A DNA stretch of 63,004 nt, taken from NCBI GenBank assembly GCA_963575745.1, contig CAUYUJ010016142.1, positions 231,057 to 294,060 on the forward strand. The letters run 5' to 3'. The position numbers and the translations under genes were made by a program. This document shows, one piece after another, positions 1-10,648 of this stretch (position 1 is its first letter; the number at the start of each line of letters is the position of its first letter). Below the pieces are notes generated by a model that searched no databases, was not told where the DNA came from, and was given only the letters and a program-made list of their open reading frames with translations. This DNA is from Prorocentrum cordatum. Its lineage: Eukaryota > Sar > Dinophyceae > Prorocentrales > Prorocentraceae.

Positions 1-2
1 AC

Positions 3-1265
3 GACAAACCGGCAACTCGACCGGCAGAAGCACGTCGAGACCGCAACACGAGCGCAGCCCACGACGAGTCTCCTGGGGCACGCGATCTCGAGGGAGCTCG
101 AGCCGAGCTGGCAACCCGATCTCTTAAAGATCACCGTGACGCCAGAGCACTCACCGAAGAGCTCTGGAGATTGCCGAATCCTGGAAGCAAATTGATGTTA
201 AGGAGACGTCCATCACCCTGCTCTCCGACATTGGCCAACTTCAACGAGTCGGAGGAAGGGCCGACATACATCGCTCCAAATGGAGCCCATGCGCAGTAGG
301 AACTCCCCTCCAGGAGCGCGGCACTTCACTGTCAACTACGAATGCAAGCAGTTGGACGCCATCGTGACTGACAGCGTGGACTTTCACTGCGACGCGAAGA
401 TGCCTACAATACGGGATGCTAGAAGTAAGCTGCACATCGAGGACACGATGAAGCAGAGAGAGAGCTTGGCATAAAGATGTTGCGCGCCCAGAAGGAAGAG
501 CTACGCTCGCGTTCTACTCGCGAGAGTTTCATCGCGAGTTGCGCGGCTGCGGAGCAGTCTCGAAGTTCGGTCGTTGATTTCCTGAACTTGAAAGGAGACG
601 CATCTCTGTTACCTCCAGTGGAGAGCCTTACGTCCGAACTCTTCAAGCGCGACCTGAAAGTTGTCAACCAAGCAGTGGCCCGCAAGGAGAGGCACCTCGA
701 CGAAGAAATAAAGAAAAAGAGCCGGCGTCATAACATTGCAGAACAAGTTGCGCGGAAAAGTTCAGATGGTTTGTTGACCATGGCTATGGAAGACCGCACA
801 TCCAAGGCACTTGCCAAGGCCAAAGCGAAGGCAGCACCGAAGAGGAGCCCGGTCAAGGAGGTTCCAGCAGCGCGGCGCGCACCACAAGTTGGCGGACTAC
901 GTCGCCGAGGGCCTCACGGCCGAAGCGGCAGTGCGCGACTTGGCAAAAAGAGGCGCGGCCCCCACTGCCGGCGGGGGGGGGATGGCCACGACAAAGGCAT
1001 GGACTCGAAAGGCGAAGGAAATGGCAAGCAGTCGACGCCAAGGGCGTGGGCCCCGTGGGCTCCACGGGGGCGACTAAGGGCAAGAACCCGAAAGGCAAAA
1101 GCAAAGGATCGCACAAAGGCAAGGGCAAAGGCAAGAACAAGGACCACGGCGCCGCCACGACAACGCGGCGCGGTCGTGGACAGAGCCACGGATCCTACAA
1201 AGGCCGCGGTCACTGATGGAGCAAAGGTGGCAAAGGCCGGCGGGGGGGGGGGGAACTTCAAATAA
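3..1265 (+). pseudogene. Frameshifted Lys/Gly-rich ORF, possible retroelement remnant
   Basis: An open frame runs from the window edge to about 300. The same frame reopens with an ATG at 477 and runs to 1265 (262 residues). Residues about 30-115 are charged and probably helical (for example KERHLDEEIKKKSRRHNIAE). The composition then turns abruptly Arg/Pro/Gly-rich, as expected after a frameshift. Two other frames carry more protein-like text: around 811-1077 (KLADYVAEGLTAEAAVRDLA) and around 1080-1215 (a Lys/Gly tract, GKGKGKNKDHG). Read across frames this looks like one protein with a helical N-terminal part and a basic RNA-binding-like tail, broken at two or more points. Lys/Gly tails of this kind are common in dinoflagellate retroelement and RNA-binding proteins, but no catalytic motif is visible, so the assignment is inference. 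An unspliced intron-containing gene is the alternative. Confidence 0.35.
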
Positions 1266-2470
1266 GAAGTCCAAAGAGCATGGCTGGAGACCATGCGATC
1301 ACGCGCGCAAGCGAAAGCGCGCCCATCAGCGAATGTTGAGAGGACCTTTCTACGACAAACACGTGGTCCCTCTGCGCTGCTGAGGAGCCAATCAACTGCG
1401 GGCGTGGACAGGAAGGCGCGTACATTTTCGACCCGCTGGCCTGCACGGCTCGCGCGCCTAAGACATGCGAGGTCAGCTGGCAGGTGAAATTGATCCTTCG
1501 CCACCACCGCAGGTCTTCCAATATCGGCGGCGCCAGAATCTGGAATGCTTGTCCCAAGCCTTGCAAGATGTCACGCACGTCGCGCGCTGGCACAATCACT
1601 AGACCCCCCGGGGCGGAACGACGGTGGAGACATATTGCCGCGAAGCCTTCACGAATTCGCCCCTTCTCATTCGAGCGAGGCCTATACATTGAAAACTGTT
1701 GTAAAGATAATATGTGCAACGAAGTGTGGACTGCGTGTGTCAATGCATAGATCAGAGTGCGAGCGTTTCCATCGCTTCCACTGGCTATCAGGTTCGGCTT
1801 GAAAATTCTGAGAGCTGGTATCTGGGTGTTCTTCCAACTGACAAAGACAGAGGTTTCGCGCTGCTTCGGGAAAGCGCTCTGGCAAGTTCCTTTACGCTCG
1901 CTCTCGCAAATCGAAGCACGCACGAGCCAGCGCCAGAATTCGGCCCGCACGAGGTAATGTTCAAGGACAAGGAGACACGATGGGAGATTGCCACGTACGC
2001 GCCGGATGAGCCTGATCACAGACTGGCCCACGCTTCGACGTCAAACTCCTGGTCGCACGAGCCAGACATGACTTTGAATGTACATGGAACAGCGAAGGCA
2101 CACCAGAGCCAGAGGAAAAGCAAAATACGTCTCCTCCAGCGCATGGCTCCCGTCTGCCCGTTCTAGCCAACGATGAAGTTCATTGCGGCCGAAAGAAACC
2201 GCATCTGGCAACTCTGCAGCATGTGGTAGAAGACCCAGGTGACCTCCTGATAAAGATTCGGAGCCTTGAACTTCCGTCCGAATGCATGTTGGCCAACATA
2301 GACAGCAAGGAGTAGTATCACATGAGCGGTAGCCACCCCATGCTGCAACGAGAATCGCCCCAGTGCTTGAGCGGTGGCGAGAAGTCTAGATACCTGGATG
2401 CCCTGCGCTTCACCCTGATGTATTAGCACGTGCGCCGGGAGGGCTTCGACGCGGCATTCCGAGGATGGCA
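1266..2470. other. Unassigned stretch with opposed ORFs
   Basis: Open frames overlap on both strands: minus 1258-2031 (257 residues) and plus 1714-2166 (150 residues). Neither shows a recognisable motif, signal peptide or repeat. The plus frame has the more balanced composition. GC is lower than in the rest of the window. I cannot decide which strand, if either, is coding. Confidence 0.3.
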
Positions 2471-2565
2471 CGGGTCTGGCATGGCATTGCTTTGCTCAAG
2501 AAGCAGCGTCAGATAAAGCATGATGTTAGGGGAAAATTGAATACACATAAAGAACAAGAAAAAAA

Positions 2566-2698
2566 CTCGAAGGTCCGCGCGGGTTCCTCGGATCGGCGCT
2601 GGGGGCCCCTGGCGGTGCCTCATGCGCCGCCCCTGGCGCGCTCCGCGCGCCAGAGGGGGGTTCACCGCCGCCCTGGGAAATCTGCGCGGACCTCCGAG
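2566..2698. mobile_element. Palindromic MITE-like element, family F copy 1
   Basis: The ends are inverted copies (left CTCGAAGGTCCGCGC, right GCGCGGACCTCCGAG) around a central palindrome, GGCGCGCTCCGCGCGCC. The same centre and similar arms recur at 21503-21641. No coding capacity. Confidence 0.55.
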
Positions 2699-2968
2699 CT
2701 CTTATGTTGAGGTCATTGTTTGTTCCCCGACTGTTCGTCATTGCGGGATCTCGGTTCACGCGGGGCCGGCGCTGCAAGAAATCCGTCGGTCTCGAAGCCG
2801 ACGTTCGATTCGAAGGGGCGACAGCTTGGGCCGTGCTCGACGGCCCCCTCTAAGACGCGTCGCCCAGTTCGTCGATAATGTCAGGGCTCGCGCGCCCCCC
2901 CTTTTGGCTTGAGGCAGGACGCATGTCGCGGGATGGCACAGCGTTTCTGGACGCGGAGATCTTGAAAG

Positions 2969-3072
2969 CCATCTCGCGGAAACCCTCTCCAGGATAAAGC
3001 GCGCGCATAGCAAAGCAGCCAGTTTTCGCGGAGGCCCTCTCCATGTTAAAGTGCGCGCGAAGCAAAGTAGCC
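2969..3072. repeat. Tandem duplication of about 50 bp
   Basis: Two adjacent diverged copies share CGCGGA, CCCTCTCCA, TAAAG, GCGCGC, AGCAAAG and AGCCAGT in the same order. The stretch 3073-3980 that follows contains an open frame on plus (3043-3471, 142 residues) without recognisable features; nothing else was identified there. Confidence 0.6.
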
Positions 3073-3984
3073 AGTGCATTCCACACCCAAGTGCAGCGGC
3101 ACAGGTGTCCTTGCAAATATCCTGGAGATAGTGATCGGTTCATTGCTGCGCTTCAGGCTAAGCCAATAGAGGTGGACCGCTACCCCTCTTCAGTTGTTGC
3201 ACTGACGAAACCAAACCATGCCAATAAACACATGTTTCTTGTCCGACCCTTTTGCCTACAGTGGCATGAATGGTCTATGGGGCTGTCTCCTTGGATTAAC
3301 TTTGCGTATCTCCTGGAGACTAGCAAATCCGCACCTGGTGACGGAGTTGAAGAATTCCAATTCGAAATTTCACACCGACGCTCTGGACTGGCGCCCGGTG
3401 TGGAGCTGAGTGATGTAAGTGCTACAGTTTGGGAGGCTGGTCGGGGTTGGTCGGCGGATTCAGCTCTGTGAGCTTGGCAGGCCAGCGAGCGCCCCGGCAC
3501 GAGAGAAAGGTGTTGCGACACAGTCTGGAATTAATTCGGCCTCAGCGCCGCAACGACAGAGCGTCCGTAGCCATGCAGTCTCAAAAAAAGCTCGGGCACC
3601 AGGTCTGCAGCCCAGCTCCACCAAAACACAGGGCGAGCCCCATACCGCAGTCACGAGTGCAGAGCGCGCTGAGCATTCAACAAGTATCGTCATCGTCGTT
3701 CGAGTTGGGGATCAACTCCAAAACTGATTTCACCGCCGAAAGAAATGCAAGAAACACGTAGCATGTTCGTAGATTTACGGGACACGTCCTGTTGTTCGTA
3801 GACCCAGCCGGAAACTAAAGACTGGGGCAAATCAATTCTGCAGTCGATTCCCTGCTCGAGTCGCCCGCATCGTCATCGTCATCCCCCCTACCCCCGCGCG
3901 CACGCGCGCCCGACAGGAGCGAGGGGGAGCCGAAGAGGTCGAAGCCGTCAGGACGGGGAGCACCCGCAGGAGGATCAAACCGAC

Positions 3985-4290
3985 AGTTCCCTCCTTTTCC
4001 TCCTCCTCCTCCTCCTCCTCCTCCTCCTCCTCCTCCTCCTCCTCCTCTGGAAGCCCCAGAGCGCCTTCTCTTATTCGCGGCCATAACGGGTGTTATGGGG
4101 AGGGAGGGGAAGGCGGGGGGTGCGAGGGGGCACAACGTAGCGCCCCCCACCGCCCCCAGACTGTAGTGCCAGACGCACTGCGGCAGTGCCGGGGGCGCAC
4201 CAGGGGGGGGGGGGGGAGGGGGGGGGCGTTGCGTGATGGGGGGGGGGGGGATGAGGGAGCGGGGGGGAGGGTAGGGGGCACAATGCGCGC
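3985..4290. repeat. (CCT)n microsatellite and G-runs
   Basis: About 60 bases of CCT repeat end near 4048. A G-rich stretch with several runs of 8-10 G follows at about 4195-4275. The poly-Gly/Pro open frames here are translations of the repeat. Confidence 0.85.
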
Positions 4291-4439
4291 TATGGCACAG
4301 CGAACAAAAAGACACTCTCCCAGTCGCCCGACACGTCGTCGGAGAGCGGCTTCAGTCCCAAGACCGAGCAGCCACCCCGAATCTGAACGAAACGAAACGA
4401 GAGCGCACCCAAACGTCAAATGGGGGCGGGCCTATGGAG

Positions 4440-6380
4440 ACCAGCGCGGCGGGCCGGGGCCCGCGCACAGCTCGAGCGTGCATGACACGTACGTAGCTTG
4501 TAAACTTCCCCACCGAGGGTCTGCAGCAGCTTCCGTCCAGTCGGTTGGCACGTCTGCGTGCTGGCCCTGGTGCGCCAACAAATCCACCAGGTCGTCGCTC
4601 CATCTCTTCTGTACTCGACCGCTGCGTCGGTGCGCTGGTCGATTGTCGTGTAGTTCAGGTATCCACGAAGCGGCCTTGCGTGACCACCTGTCCCTCGGAT
4701 GCGTGGCAATCCGTTTTGCCCACTTTCACTTGCGCGCGTGGCACACCGTAGCCCCATCATCACCCCGAGCGCGGCGAGCATGTGTCTCTGCTATGGTAGT
4801 CACCCGTTTGACGAAATCGGCCCACGGCTCTACATCGTTGTCGTCGTCAAGAACCGGGTCGTGGAATAGGTCGGCGTGGGTTGGCTGGAGCTGGCGGCGT
4901 TGGAATGTCCGTCGCTGCGATCTTGATGGTCGTCCCCTTGCTCGCTGGTCATGGCTATGTCCAATCCGAAGGAGTCGAGGCCAGAATCGCGTTGTGACCG
5001 TCTCCGGGGGGACCCCACTATCAGACGTAACATTCGTCCCTGTGTTCTCGTCAAAGCGGTAAGCATCTCCTTGGTCAAGGCCCTCGAAATACACCAATAC
5101 AGAACGGACGGGGCGACGGACGTATTGAACAGCCGGAGGCAAGAGTGAAACGAGAAGTGTTTGTTCGTCAACTCGTGTCGGAGCTGACGAAACCTGCGCC
5201 ATCCAGACGCGATCCTGTTGTGAAATTCGGCATCTCGTTGTTTGCTATAAGATAACATGCGCCCAAAAAATTTCAAGCTCGCCCCGTGGTCTAAAATCTC
5301 GACGTTGTCTCCACCAACCAAAACGCGTTGAATCGTAAGGCCCCCTCTGCGACTGATGTTGGTGAGGATATTTGTTTTCTCCGGGTGTACTTGGAGCCCC
5401 AGGGGCGATGCCTTCTCTGGTAGGTTTAAAAGTAGACAACGTAATTGCCGGAGGTTGGGGGCGAGGAGCAAGAGCAGAACGTCGTCGTCAGATCTCCAAT
5501 TGGTCAAAAGAGCGCCACGAGCAAATCCCAAACGGATGCCAAACCCTTTGGAGGGCCAAGTGACCTTCAAAGTACGAAATAATTCTTCCAACAATGCGTT
5601 GAACAAGTCTGAGCTCAGTGGGTCTCCCTGTTTGACGCCTCTTTCAAGAATGAAAGATCGACTGGTTCTGTCCGTTCTGACGTTTGCCGTCTGCTCCGCG
5701 TAGAGTTGCTGAAGTAAGTGTATGCAAGCTGGTGGCATTCCTTGAGCTTGTAGCGAAGTGCCTGTGATCAATCGAATCGAAAGCCTTGATAAAGTCAACG
5801 GCCGCTGTCCCCTCCCGGTAGTTGCCATTCGTTGGATCGTTCTTGTATGATCGCCGTCGTAAACACATGGTTTTCCGTACTGAAGCCCTTTCTGAAACCA
5901 GCCTGGCCGGAGCTCTGGTCCGCGTCGAAGATGGTCCCCAATCTGTTGCAGAGGAGCCGCGCCAGCAACTTGTACAGCATAGAAAGTATAGCAATTGGTC
6001 TGTCATGTTTGGGTAGTCCTGGATCCCCCGATGTGTGGATGACTCGGATAGTCATCTGTCTCCATTGGCGTGGTGGTTCCAGCTCGGGTCGGAGGATGTC
6101 GTTGTAGAACTTCAAGAGGTGCTGCTCCAAAAACTTGCCTCCAGACCTGAGCATCTCTGCAGTGATGCCTGCAGTGTCGGGGCACTTGCCATTCCGGAGC
6201 TGGCGGATGGCATGCCGGAGCTCCTTCAAGCCCAAGGGCGGTCTGCCGTGGAAAGGCGATGACGTATGGTGCTGTTCGTTTTCCAAGGGTACTTCATTGT
6301 CCAGATCCTCGTCGGTAGTGCCGCGGCTCTTGTAAAGCTGCTCGTAGAAAGAAGCGAAAATGTCAGCAATCCTGTGTCGG
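4440..6380 (-). pseudogene. Degenerate LINE (non-LTR) reverse transcriptase
   Basis: Reading on the minus strand, a reverse-transcriptase domain can be followed through at least four frames. Frame one (to about 5825) has the finger motifs, including LRNGKCPDTAGITAEML and RPIAILSMLYKLLARLL, then SGQAGFRKG. Motif A, AVDFIKAFDSIDH, lies in a second frame near 5802-5765. The third frame (5750-4850) carries motif B (GVKQGDPLSSDLFNALL), motif C and motif D (GLQVHPEKTNIL), followed by a thumb-like region. Motif C, normally F/YADD, reads SDDD near 5495-5480, so the catalytic box is altered. Further frames give EPWADFVKRVTT (about 4825-4790) and RWSDDLVDLL (about 4610), matching the tail of dinoflagellate LINEs. 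No endonuclease or ORF1 precedes it: the 5' side ends at a family B palindrome near 6380. It is a dead, 5'-truncated copy. Confidence 0.85.
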
Positions 6381-6384
6381 TGTA

Positions 6385-6535
6385 AGCCGATGCATCGGCG
6401 ATTTGGACGATGCATCGGCGCCATCGGCGTGGAGAACATCGGGCTCCACATCGAGCCGCATCGCCGTTGCACCGGCGATGCGGCGCGATCCTCCGACCCC
6501 ATCTACTCCGACCCCATCTGGGAGGCTCAGAGGAA
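6385..6535. mobile_element. Family B palindrome, copy 1 (one end missing)
   Basis: Core of GATGCATCGGC-type repeats, then the right arm GATCCTCCGACCCCATCT. The arm matches 10855-11072 and 14254-14475. No left terminal arm is visible; it abuts the LINE directly, which creates a chimeric ORF. Confidence 0.6.
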
Positions 6536-6715
6536 GGCCGCCAGAACAAGAGAACTGGGGCCGGGATGGGGGGCGAGGCGAGGCGAAGTGAGCGGAGGGA
6601 GCAGCAGGGGCAGCCCGCGGGGGCACCCACCAGCCGGCGGCCCCGTGCTGCAGGTCTCGGGGGACGGGAAGGCAGGCACCACCGCCAAGACCCAGAGGTC
6701 CGATGTCTTCCCCAG

Positions 6716-6945
6716 GTGCACGTTTGCTTATTCGGCGCTTCGGCATTGGGCGGAAGCGGGGGGGGGGAGGGGGGGATCTGGCTCCGGACCTCTGCTTCAT
6801 GCGTCTGTTTGCAGCAGTGCGTCCTATGGGGGGAGACTCCACCTGCTCGAAACCGGCGCCAAAGACAGCCAAGATCTGCTCCATGCGGGGGGGAGGGGGG
6901 GAGGCGACGGCCCAGATCGGGGAAACAATAAATAAGAAAACGATC
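6716..6945 (+). repeat. Dispersed repeat J, copy 1
   Basis: About 225 bp resembling the reverse complement of 13733-13958. Shared blocks include TTCGGCG, GGGCGGAA, a G-run, GGAGACTCCACC near CTGCTCGAAAC, the GCGCC/AAGACAGCCAAG segment, and a terminal AACAATAAATAAGAAAACGATC-like end. No coding content. Confidence 0.6.
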
Positions 6946-6947
6946 AC

Positions 6948-7065
6948 CAGAGGTCTCGACCCACTCCTGGGGGACGGGCTGCTTCATCCCGAGTCGTTGG
7001 TTGACGGTCCCGGGGCCCAGCGAGGTCGCCCTCCAGAGGCAGAGAACTGAGAAAAACCGTAGTCT
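6948..7065 (+). mobile_element. Family C fragment
   Basis: AGGTCTCGACCC, ATCCCGAGTCGTT, TTGACGGTCCCGGGG and GAGGTCGCCCTCC follow the order of the C-family consensus seen at 40003-40187. A shorter fragment lies at 11085-11165. Confidence 0.5.
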
Positions 7066-7204
7066 TGAGCTACTCAATGCGTTGGACCTCAGGGGTATGC
7101 ACCACCGCCGGACCTCCGCCGGCACACCTGGGGCCAGATCTTGGTGCCGTGCTGGCTCCAGGACAGGCTGGAGGCCATGCACACACCACGGCCTGGCTTG
7201 CCTG

Positions 7205-7510
7205 CGCGAAACAGATCCCGATCCCCAAGATTGGCATCACCTCATCTCGGTGCGGATCAGGAGGATTCCCTCAGTTTCTGAGGGCGCATCCCTACTCCGA
7301 GTTTGGGGGGGGGGGGGGCGTCACCCCCGCCGACAGCCCCACATCGACCCCCGTCGCAGGCAGCCACCGCGCGCCGAAGGCGCTCCGACCCCCCGTCGCG
7401 GCGCGATGACGAGGCGAGGTTGACGCCCGTCAGGGGGTACCACCCCACGCATATTAAGAAACCCAGAGTAGGATTGTGATCGCATTGGGCTCGTCAATCT
7501 TACAGATAGG
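7205..7510. mobile_element. Dispersed palindromic repeat M, copy 1 (interrupted)
   Basis: Blocks GATTCCCTCAGTTTCTGAGG, GCGCATCCCTA and TCGTCAATCTTA match 56215-56340, where they are contiguous. Here a G-run and about 140 bp of unrelated GC-rich sequence (about 7302-7445) separate the halves. Confidence 0.55.
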
Positions 7511-7517
7511 GACGACC

Positions 7518-7672
7518 TGCGGAAACAAAAAGGCACGGAAACCGCTACTCCACGGACCTCTCCCTGTAGTGCGTTCTGGCTAGGGAATTTCGAGGAGATT
7601 CCAGCCATGGCGACGAGGGACTCCCAGGAGGCCTTGCAAAGGTGAAAACGATGCAAGGGTAGCGCGGCATCG
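7518..7672 (+). repeat. Dispersed repeat I, copy 1
   Basis: About 150 bp in direct orientation with 10494-10648. Shared: ACCGCTACTCC, CGGACCTCTC, GTGCGTTCTG, ATTCCAGC/GTCCAGC, TGGCGACGAGGG and the final AAGGGTAGC. Confidence 0.6.
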
Positions 7673-7944
7673 GTACCTGTTGCTCCCCTGGAAGCCTCGA
7701 GGCTGGTCAGCAAGACCTCCGATGGCACACCGAGCAGGAGAACGACTACAGAACTGATGTACACCAGCATTGCTTGTTTCCGGAGTCTACAGAAATACGT
7801 GTGCTGCTCGTAAATCTACGACGTTGATACACATGCTCCGTAGGTCTGACGGAAAAACACTTGGATCAATCAACCAAGCAAGTATAGGTATGTTGCTCCC
7901 ATCGTACTTAAGGACTACATCCCAGAAATAAGTTCGAGCACCCA

Positions 7945-8010
7945 GAACAGTGTCGAAAGAGTGTCGAAAGAGTGCCGAGAGAGTGTCGAAAGAGTGTCGA
8001 AAAAGTGTCT
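7945..8010. repeat. 11-bp minisatellite
   Basis: Five to six tandem copies of AGTGTCGAAAG with single-base changes. Confidence 0.85.
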
Positions 8011-8294
8011 CCCAGGGCCCGACACGTGAAAACCCTCTCTGTTTGGGGTGTTTTCTTGGTGCTCGAAATTCATTCTGGTGATCACGGCTAAAATAGGTTG
8101 GAACATCATGAAAGTATGATCGATCTCCTACCCGAAGCTCTGGGGCCACGTCTTGGCTTGGCGCCGCGCTGGCTCCAGGAGCGGCCCGCGGGGCCACGCG
8201 CGCCGAGGCCTGGCCTGGCCGCGGGGGGGGGGACCCGAGCGAAGGCCCGGCGGGCGGTGCCTCGCTTCCCCCATCCCGAGGTCTAGAGCTACAT

Positions 8295-9266
8295 GTCAGT
8301 CGGGCATGTGTCCCTACAGGGGGACTTTCGACGAAAAACAAGTGGCACGTTTGCATTGGCTCTTGCACGGAAAGGAAGGGGGAGGAGGAGGAGGAGGTGG
8401 AGGAGGAGGGGGAAGAGGGGGCAAGACATCGCCCCTCGGGGCCCAGCAACGGGGCCCAAATCCCAGGTGGGGAGGGGGGGGGTGCGCCGCGACGCGGAAT
8501 AAAGTGCTCGGAGCAGAGGGGGCACGGGGCGGAGGTCCCACTGGGGCGCTGGGAGCGCGGAGAGGAGGGGGGGGAGGTGGTGTGCGTCGCGACGCGGAAT
8601 AAAATGGTCGGGGCGGAGGGGCACTGGGCGGGGCTTGGGGCAGAGGGCCACGTGGCGGGGGTCCAACTGGGGCGCTGGGGGGGGAGGGGGGGAGGTGGTG
8701 GTGTGCGTTGCGACGCGGAATAAAATTGTCGGGGCGGAAGGGGGCACGGGGCGGAGCCCCCACTGGGGCGCTGGGGACGCGGGGAGGGAGGTGGGGGAGG
8801 TGGTGTGCGACGCGGAATAAACCGTTCGTGGCGGAGGGGGCAGTGGGCGGGGCTCCCGCTGGGGCGCTGGGGACGCGGGGGGGCTCGGGGCAGAGAGCCA
8901 CGGCGCGGGGGTCCCACTCTGGCGCTGGGGACGCGGGTGGGGGGAGGGGGGGGTGCGACGCGGAATAAAGCGTTCGTGGCGGAGGGGGCAGTGGGCGGGG
9001 CTCCCGCTGGGGCGCTGGGGACGCGGGGGGGCTCGGGGCAGAGAGCCACGGCGCGGGGGTGCCACCCTGGCGCTGGGGACGCGGGTGGGGGGAGGGGGGA
9101 TGCGACGCGGAATGAAGTGGTCGGAGCTCTAGACACCCTGTGCAAGAGAATAAAACACAGTCCACAGATAATTGACACATGCGCAAGAATACTCAAAAAG
9201 TCGTCCCCAGGCCATGTTTTGGCTGTTTTTGAATATCCCTCCTGTAGGGGGACAGGCCCGACTTAA
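8295..9266. mobile_element. Family A MITE, copy 1, expanded by an internal minisatellite
   Basis: The left end (…AGTCGGGCATGTG, CCCTACAGGGGGA) and right end (CCTGTAGGGGGACAGG then CCCGACTTAA) are the two termini of the ~150-180 bp family A element. They are 970 bp apart here because a G-rich minisatellite (8470-9125) lies between them. An 8-bp direct repeat, AGCTACAT, flanks the whole unit at 8287-8294 and 9267-9274. This shows that the two ends belong to one insertion. Confidence 0.75.
8470..9125. repeat. G-rich minisatellite, 100-150 bp period
   Basis: Six copies anchored by GACGCGGAATAAA (near 8495, 8597, 8712, 8808, 8956 and 9102), each followed by GGCGGAGGGGGCA-like and GGGGCGCTGGGGACGCGGG-like blocks. 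The last two full units are nearly identical. Pro-rich open frames on the minus strand (to 469 residues) are translations of it. Confidence 0.85.
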
Positions 9267-9350
9267 AGCTACATGTCCGCCCAGGCCGCGTCGCCGAGGC
9301 GAATCGGTGGCTCAGAGAGGGGGTCCTGTTAGGGAGTGGGCCCTGTCAAC

Positions 9351-9535
9351 CCAGACCCCCTCGAGGCGTGAAAAAACACGACGGGAGGTGTTTCGCTATG
9401 TTCGGCCTCTGGGGGCCCTCACGAGGCCCCAGGACCCGCAAAAAAACAATTCGGGATTAAGAACCGGTCCTGGGGAATGGGTCGACACCTCTGGGGGTCG
9501 ACGTCATGAAAAAATCGTGACGTCAGGGAGTCTTG
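9351..9535 (-). mobile_element. Family C element, copy 1
   Basis: Starts CCAGACCCCCTCGAGG and ends CGTCATGAAAAAATCGTGAC. The body matches the reverse orientation of 40003-40187. A more diverged partial copy follows at about 9536-9700. Confidence 0.65.
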
Positions 9536-9893
9536 GAAGATGGAGTTTTTGTCCTCACTGTCGGCGTCCAAAGCCCCTTGCCGGGCCCCAGGACCGTCAA
9601 AAACGGCTCAGGACGAAAAGTCGGTCCCCCAGGGCTGGACCGAGACTTCTGGGGGCCAGAAAAATCGAGGCATCGGACCTTTGCAATAAGGACGAGGTGC
9701 CTCAAACGATGTGAAACTTAACTTGGGATCCCTTCCCACCCGTAGCGCCCCATCCTTCAGGGCCCCGTCTTCGAACCTCCGAACCAGGCAGCTGGGCGGC
9801 GCGCCTGGTGAGGAATCCCGGCCACGATCAGGGCCGCCCGCCGCGGACGCGCGCGAGGGCGTTGGCGAGCTGACCTCGGCGCGGACTGCGCAG

Positions 9894-10154
9894 CTACATG
9901 GCCATCCAAGCCACCTCGCTGACGTGAAGCAGCTGGGCGGCGTGCCTGGTGAGCGTCCCGGCCACGACCAGGGTCGCCACGCGAGCCAGGGTGTTGGCGA
10001 TCTTCTCCGACAGCAGCACCTGCAGCTCCGGCGCCTGCTCGTGGGGCCACAGCGGCTCGGGCAGGGCCTTGGCCACCAGCACGACGACCAGGACGACGGC
10101 CGTGAACGCAGTGGACCGGTTGACGCTAACGGGGTAGGCACAGACGGGTGCCAT
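9894..10154 (-). CDS. C-terminal exon of a predicted membrane protein
   Basis: Eighty-six residues from an ATG at 10154 to a TAG at 9894. The composition is protein-like, unlike the surrounding repeats. It has a hydrophobic segment TAFTAVVLVVVLVAKAL (about residues 14-30), a charged helical stretch (HEQAPELQVLLSEKIANTL) and a second apolar segment (ARVATLVVAGTL). This suggests the end of a multi-pass membrane protein. The frame stays open upstream to 10298 through a palindromic element (10171-10310), so the true exon may start at an acceptor AG just upstream of the ATG rather than at the ATG. No family is recognised. Fairly sure it is a coding piece, unsure of its limits. Confidence 0.45.
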   Translation of the reverse strand: MAPVCAYPVSVNRSTAFTAVVLVVVLVAKALPEPLWPHEQAPELQVLLSEKIANTLARVATLVVAGTLTRHAAQLLHVSEVAWMAM

Positions 10155-10170
10155 CGTAAGTAAGAGCTGC

Positions 10171-10310
10171 CGACCAGCCACAACTGGGGGAGCTGTGGTC
10201 CTTACCCCCCCTGGGGGAACCCATCGCATCGACGATCTCTCGAGGGGGGTGTCGAAATCGATGGGTCCCCCAGGGGGTAAGGACCACCGCTCCCCCAAAT
10301 GTGGCTGGCC
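10171..10310. mobile_element. Near-perfect 140-bp palindrome (family E)
   Basis: Arms of about 60 bp: left begins GACCAGCCACAACTGGGGGA and includes GTGGTCCTTACCCCCC; right ends TCCCCCAAATGTGGCTGGCC. A loop of roughly 16 bp lies near 10236-10250. It would fold into one long hairpin. It lies directly upstream of the membrane exon. Confidence 0.75.
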
Positions 10311-10493
10311 TGAGCTGAGGCGGTGTGGTGTGCGTTGGTTTAGACCTTAGGACTGGTACGGCTCGCGCTCGGAACCGGCTCTTGAGCCGGCGGCGGGAGG
10401 CGAAGGCGGCGGCGGCATCAGAAGGAGCAGCACCAGGACCTCCGACGCCCCGGTCCTTACAATACCGCGGGCTCCTGCCGAGTTGGCGCGGTT

Positions 10494-10648
10494 GGTGGGG
10501 GAAACCAGAAAGGTACCAATACCGCTACTCCCCGGACCTCTCTCTCGGGGTGCGTTCTGAGCAGAGTTTCGCGGCGAGTCCAGCTGTGGCGACGAGGGCC
10601 TCGCAGAAGGCCGAAAAGAGGCAAACGGCCGAAGGGTAGCAGTATGAG
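10494..10648 (+). repeat. Dispersed repeat I, copy 2
   Basis: Direct-orientation partner of 7518-7672. Confidence 0.6.

Noticed and set aside
2770-2815. tRNA-like B box (GTTCGATTC) with a hairpin before it
   Set aside because: The stem-loops cannot be arranged as a cloverleaf; the T stem does not pair.
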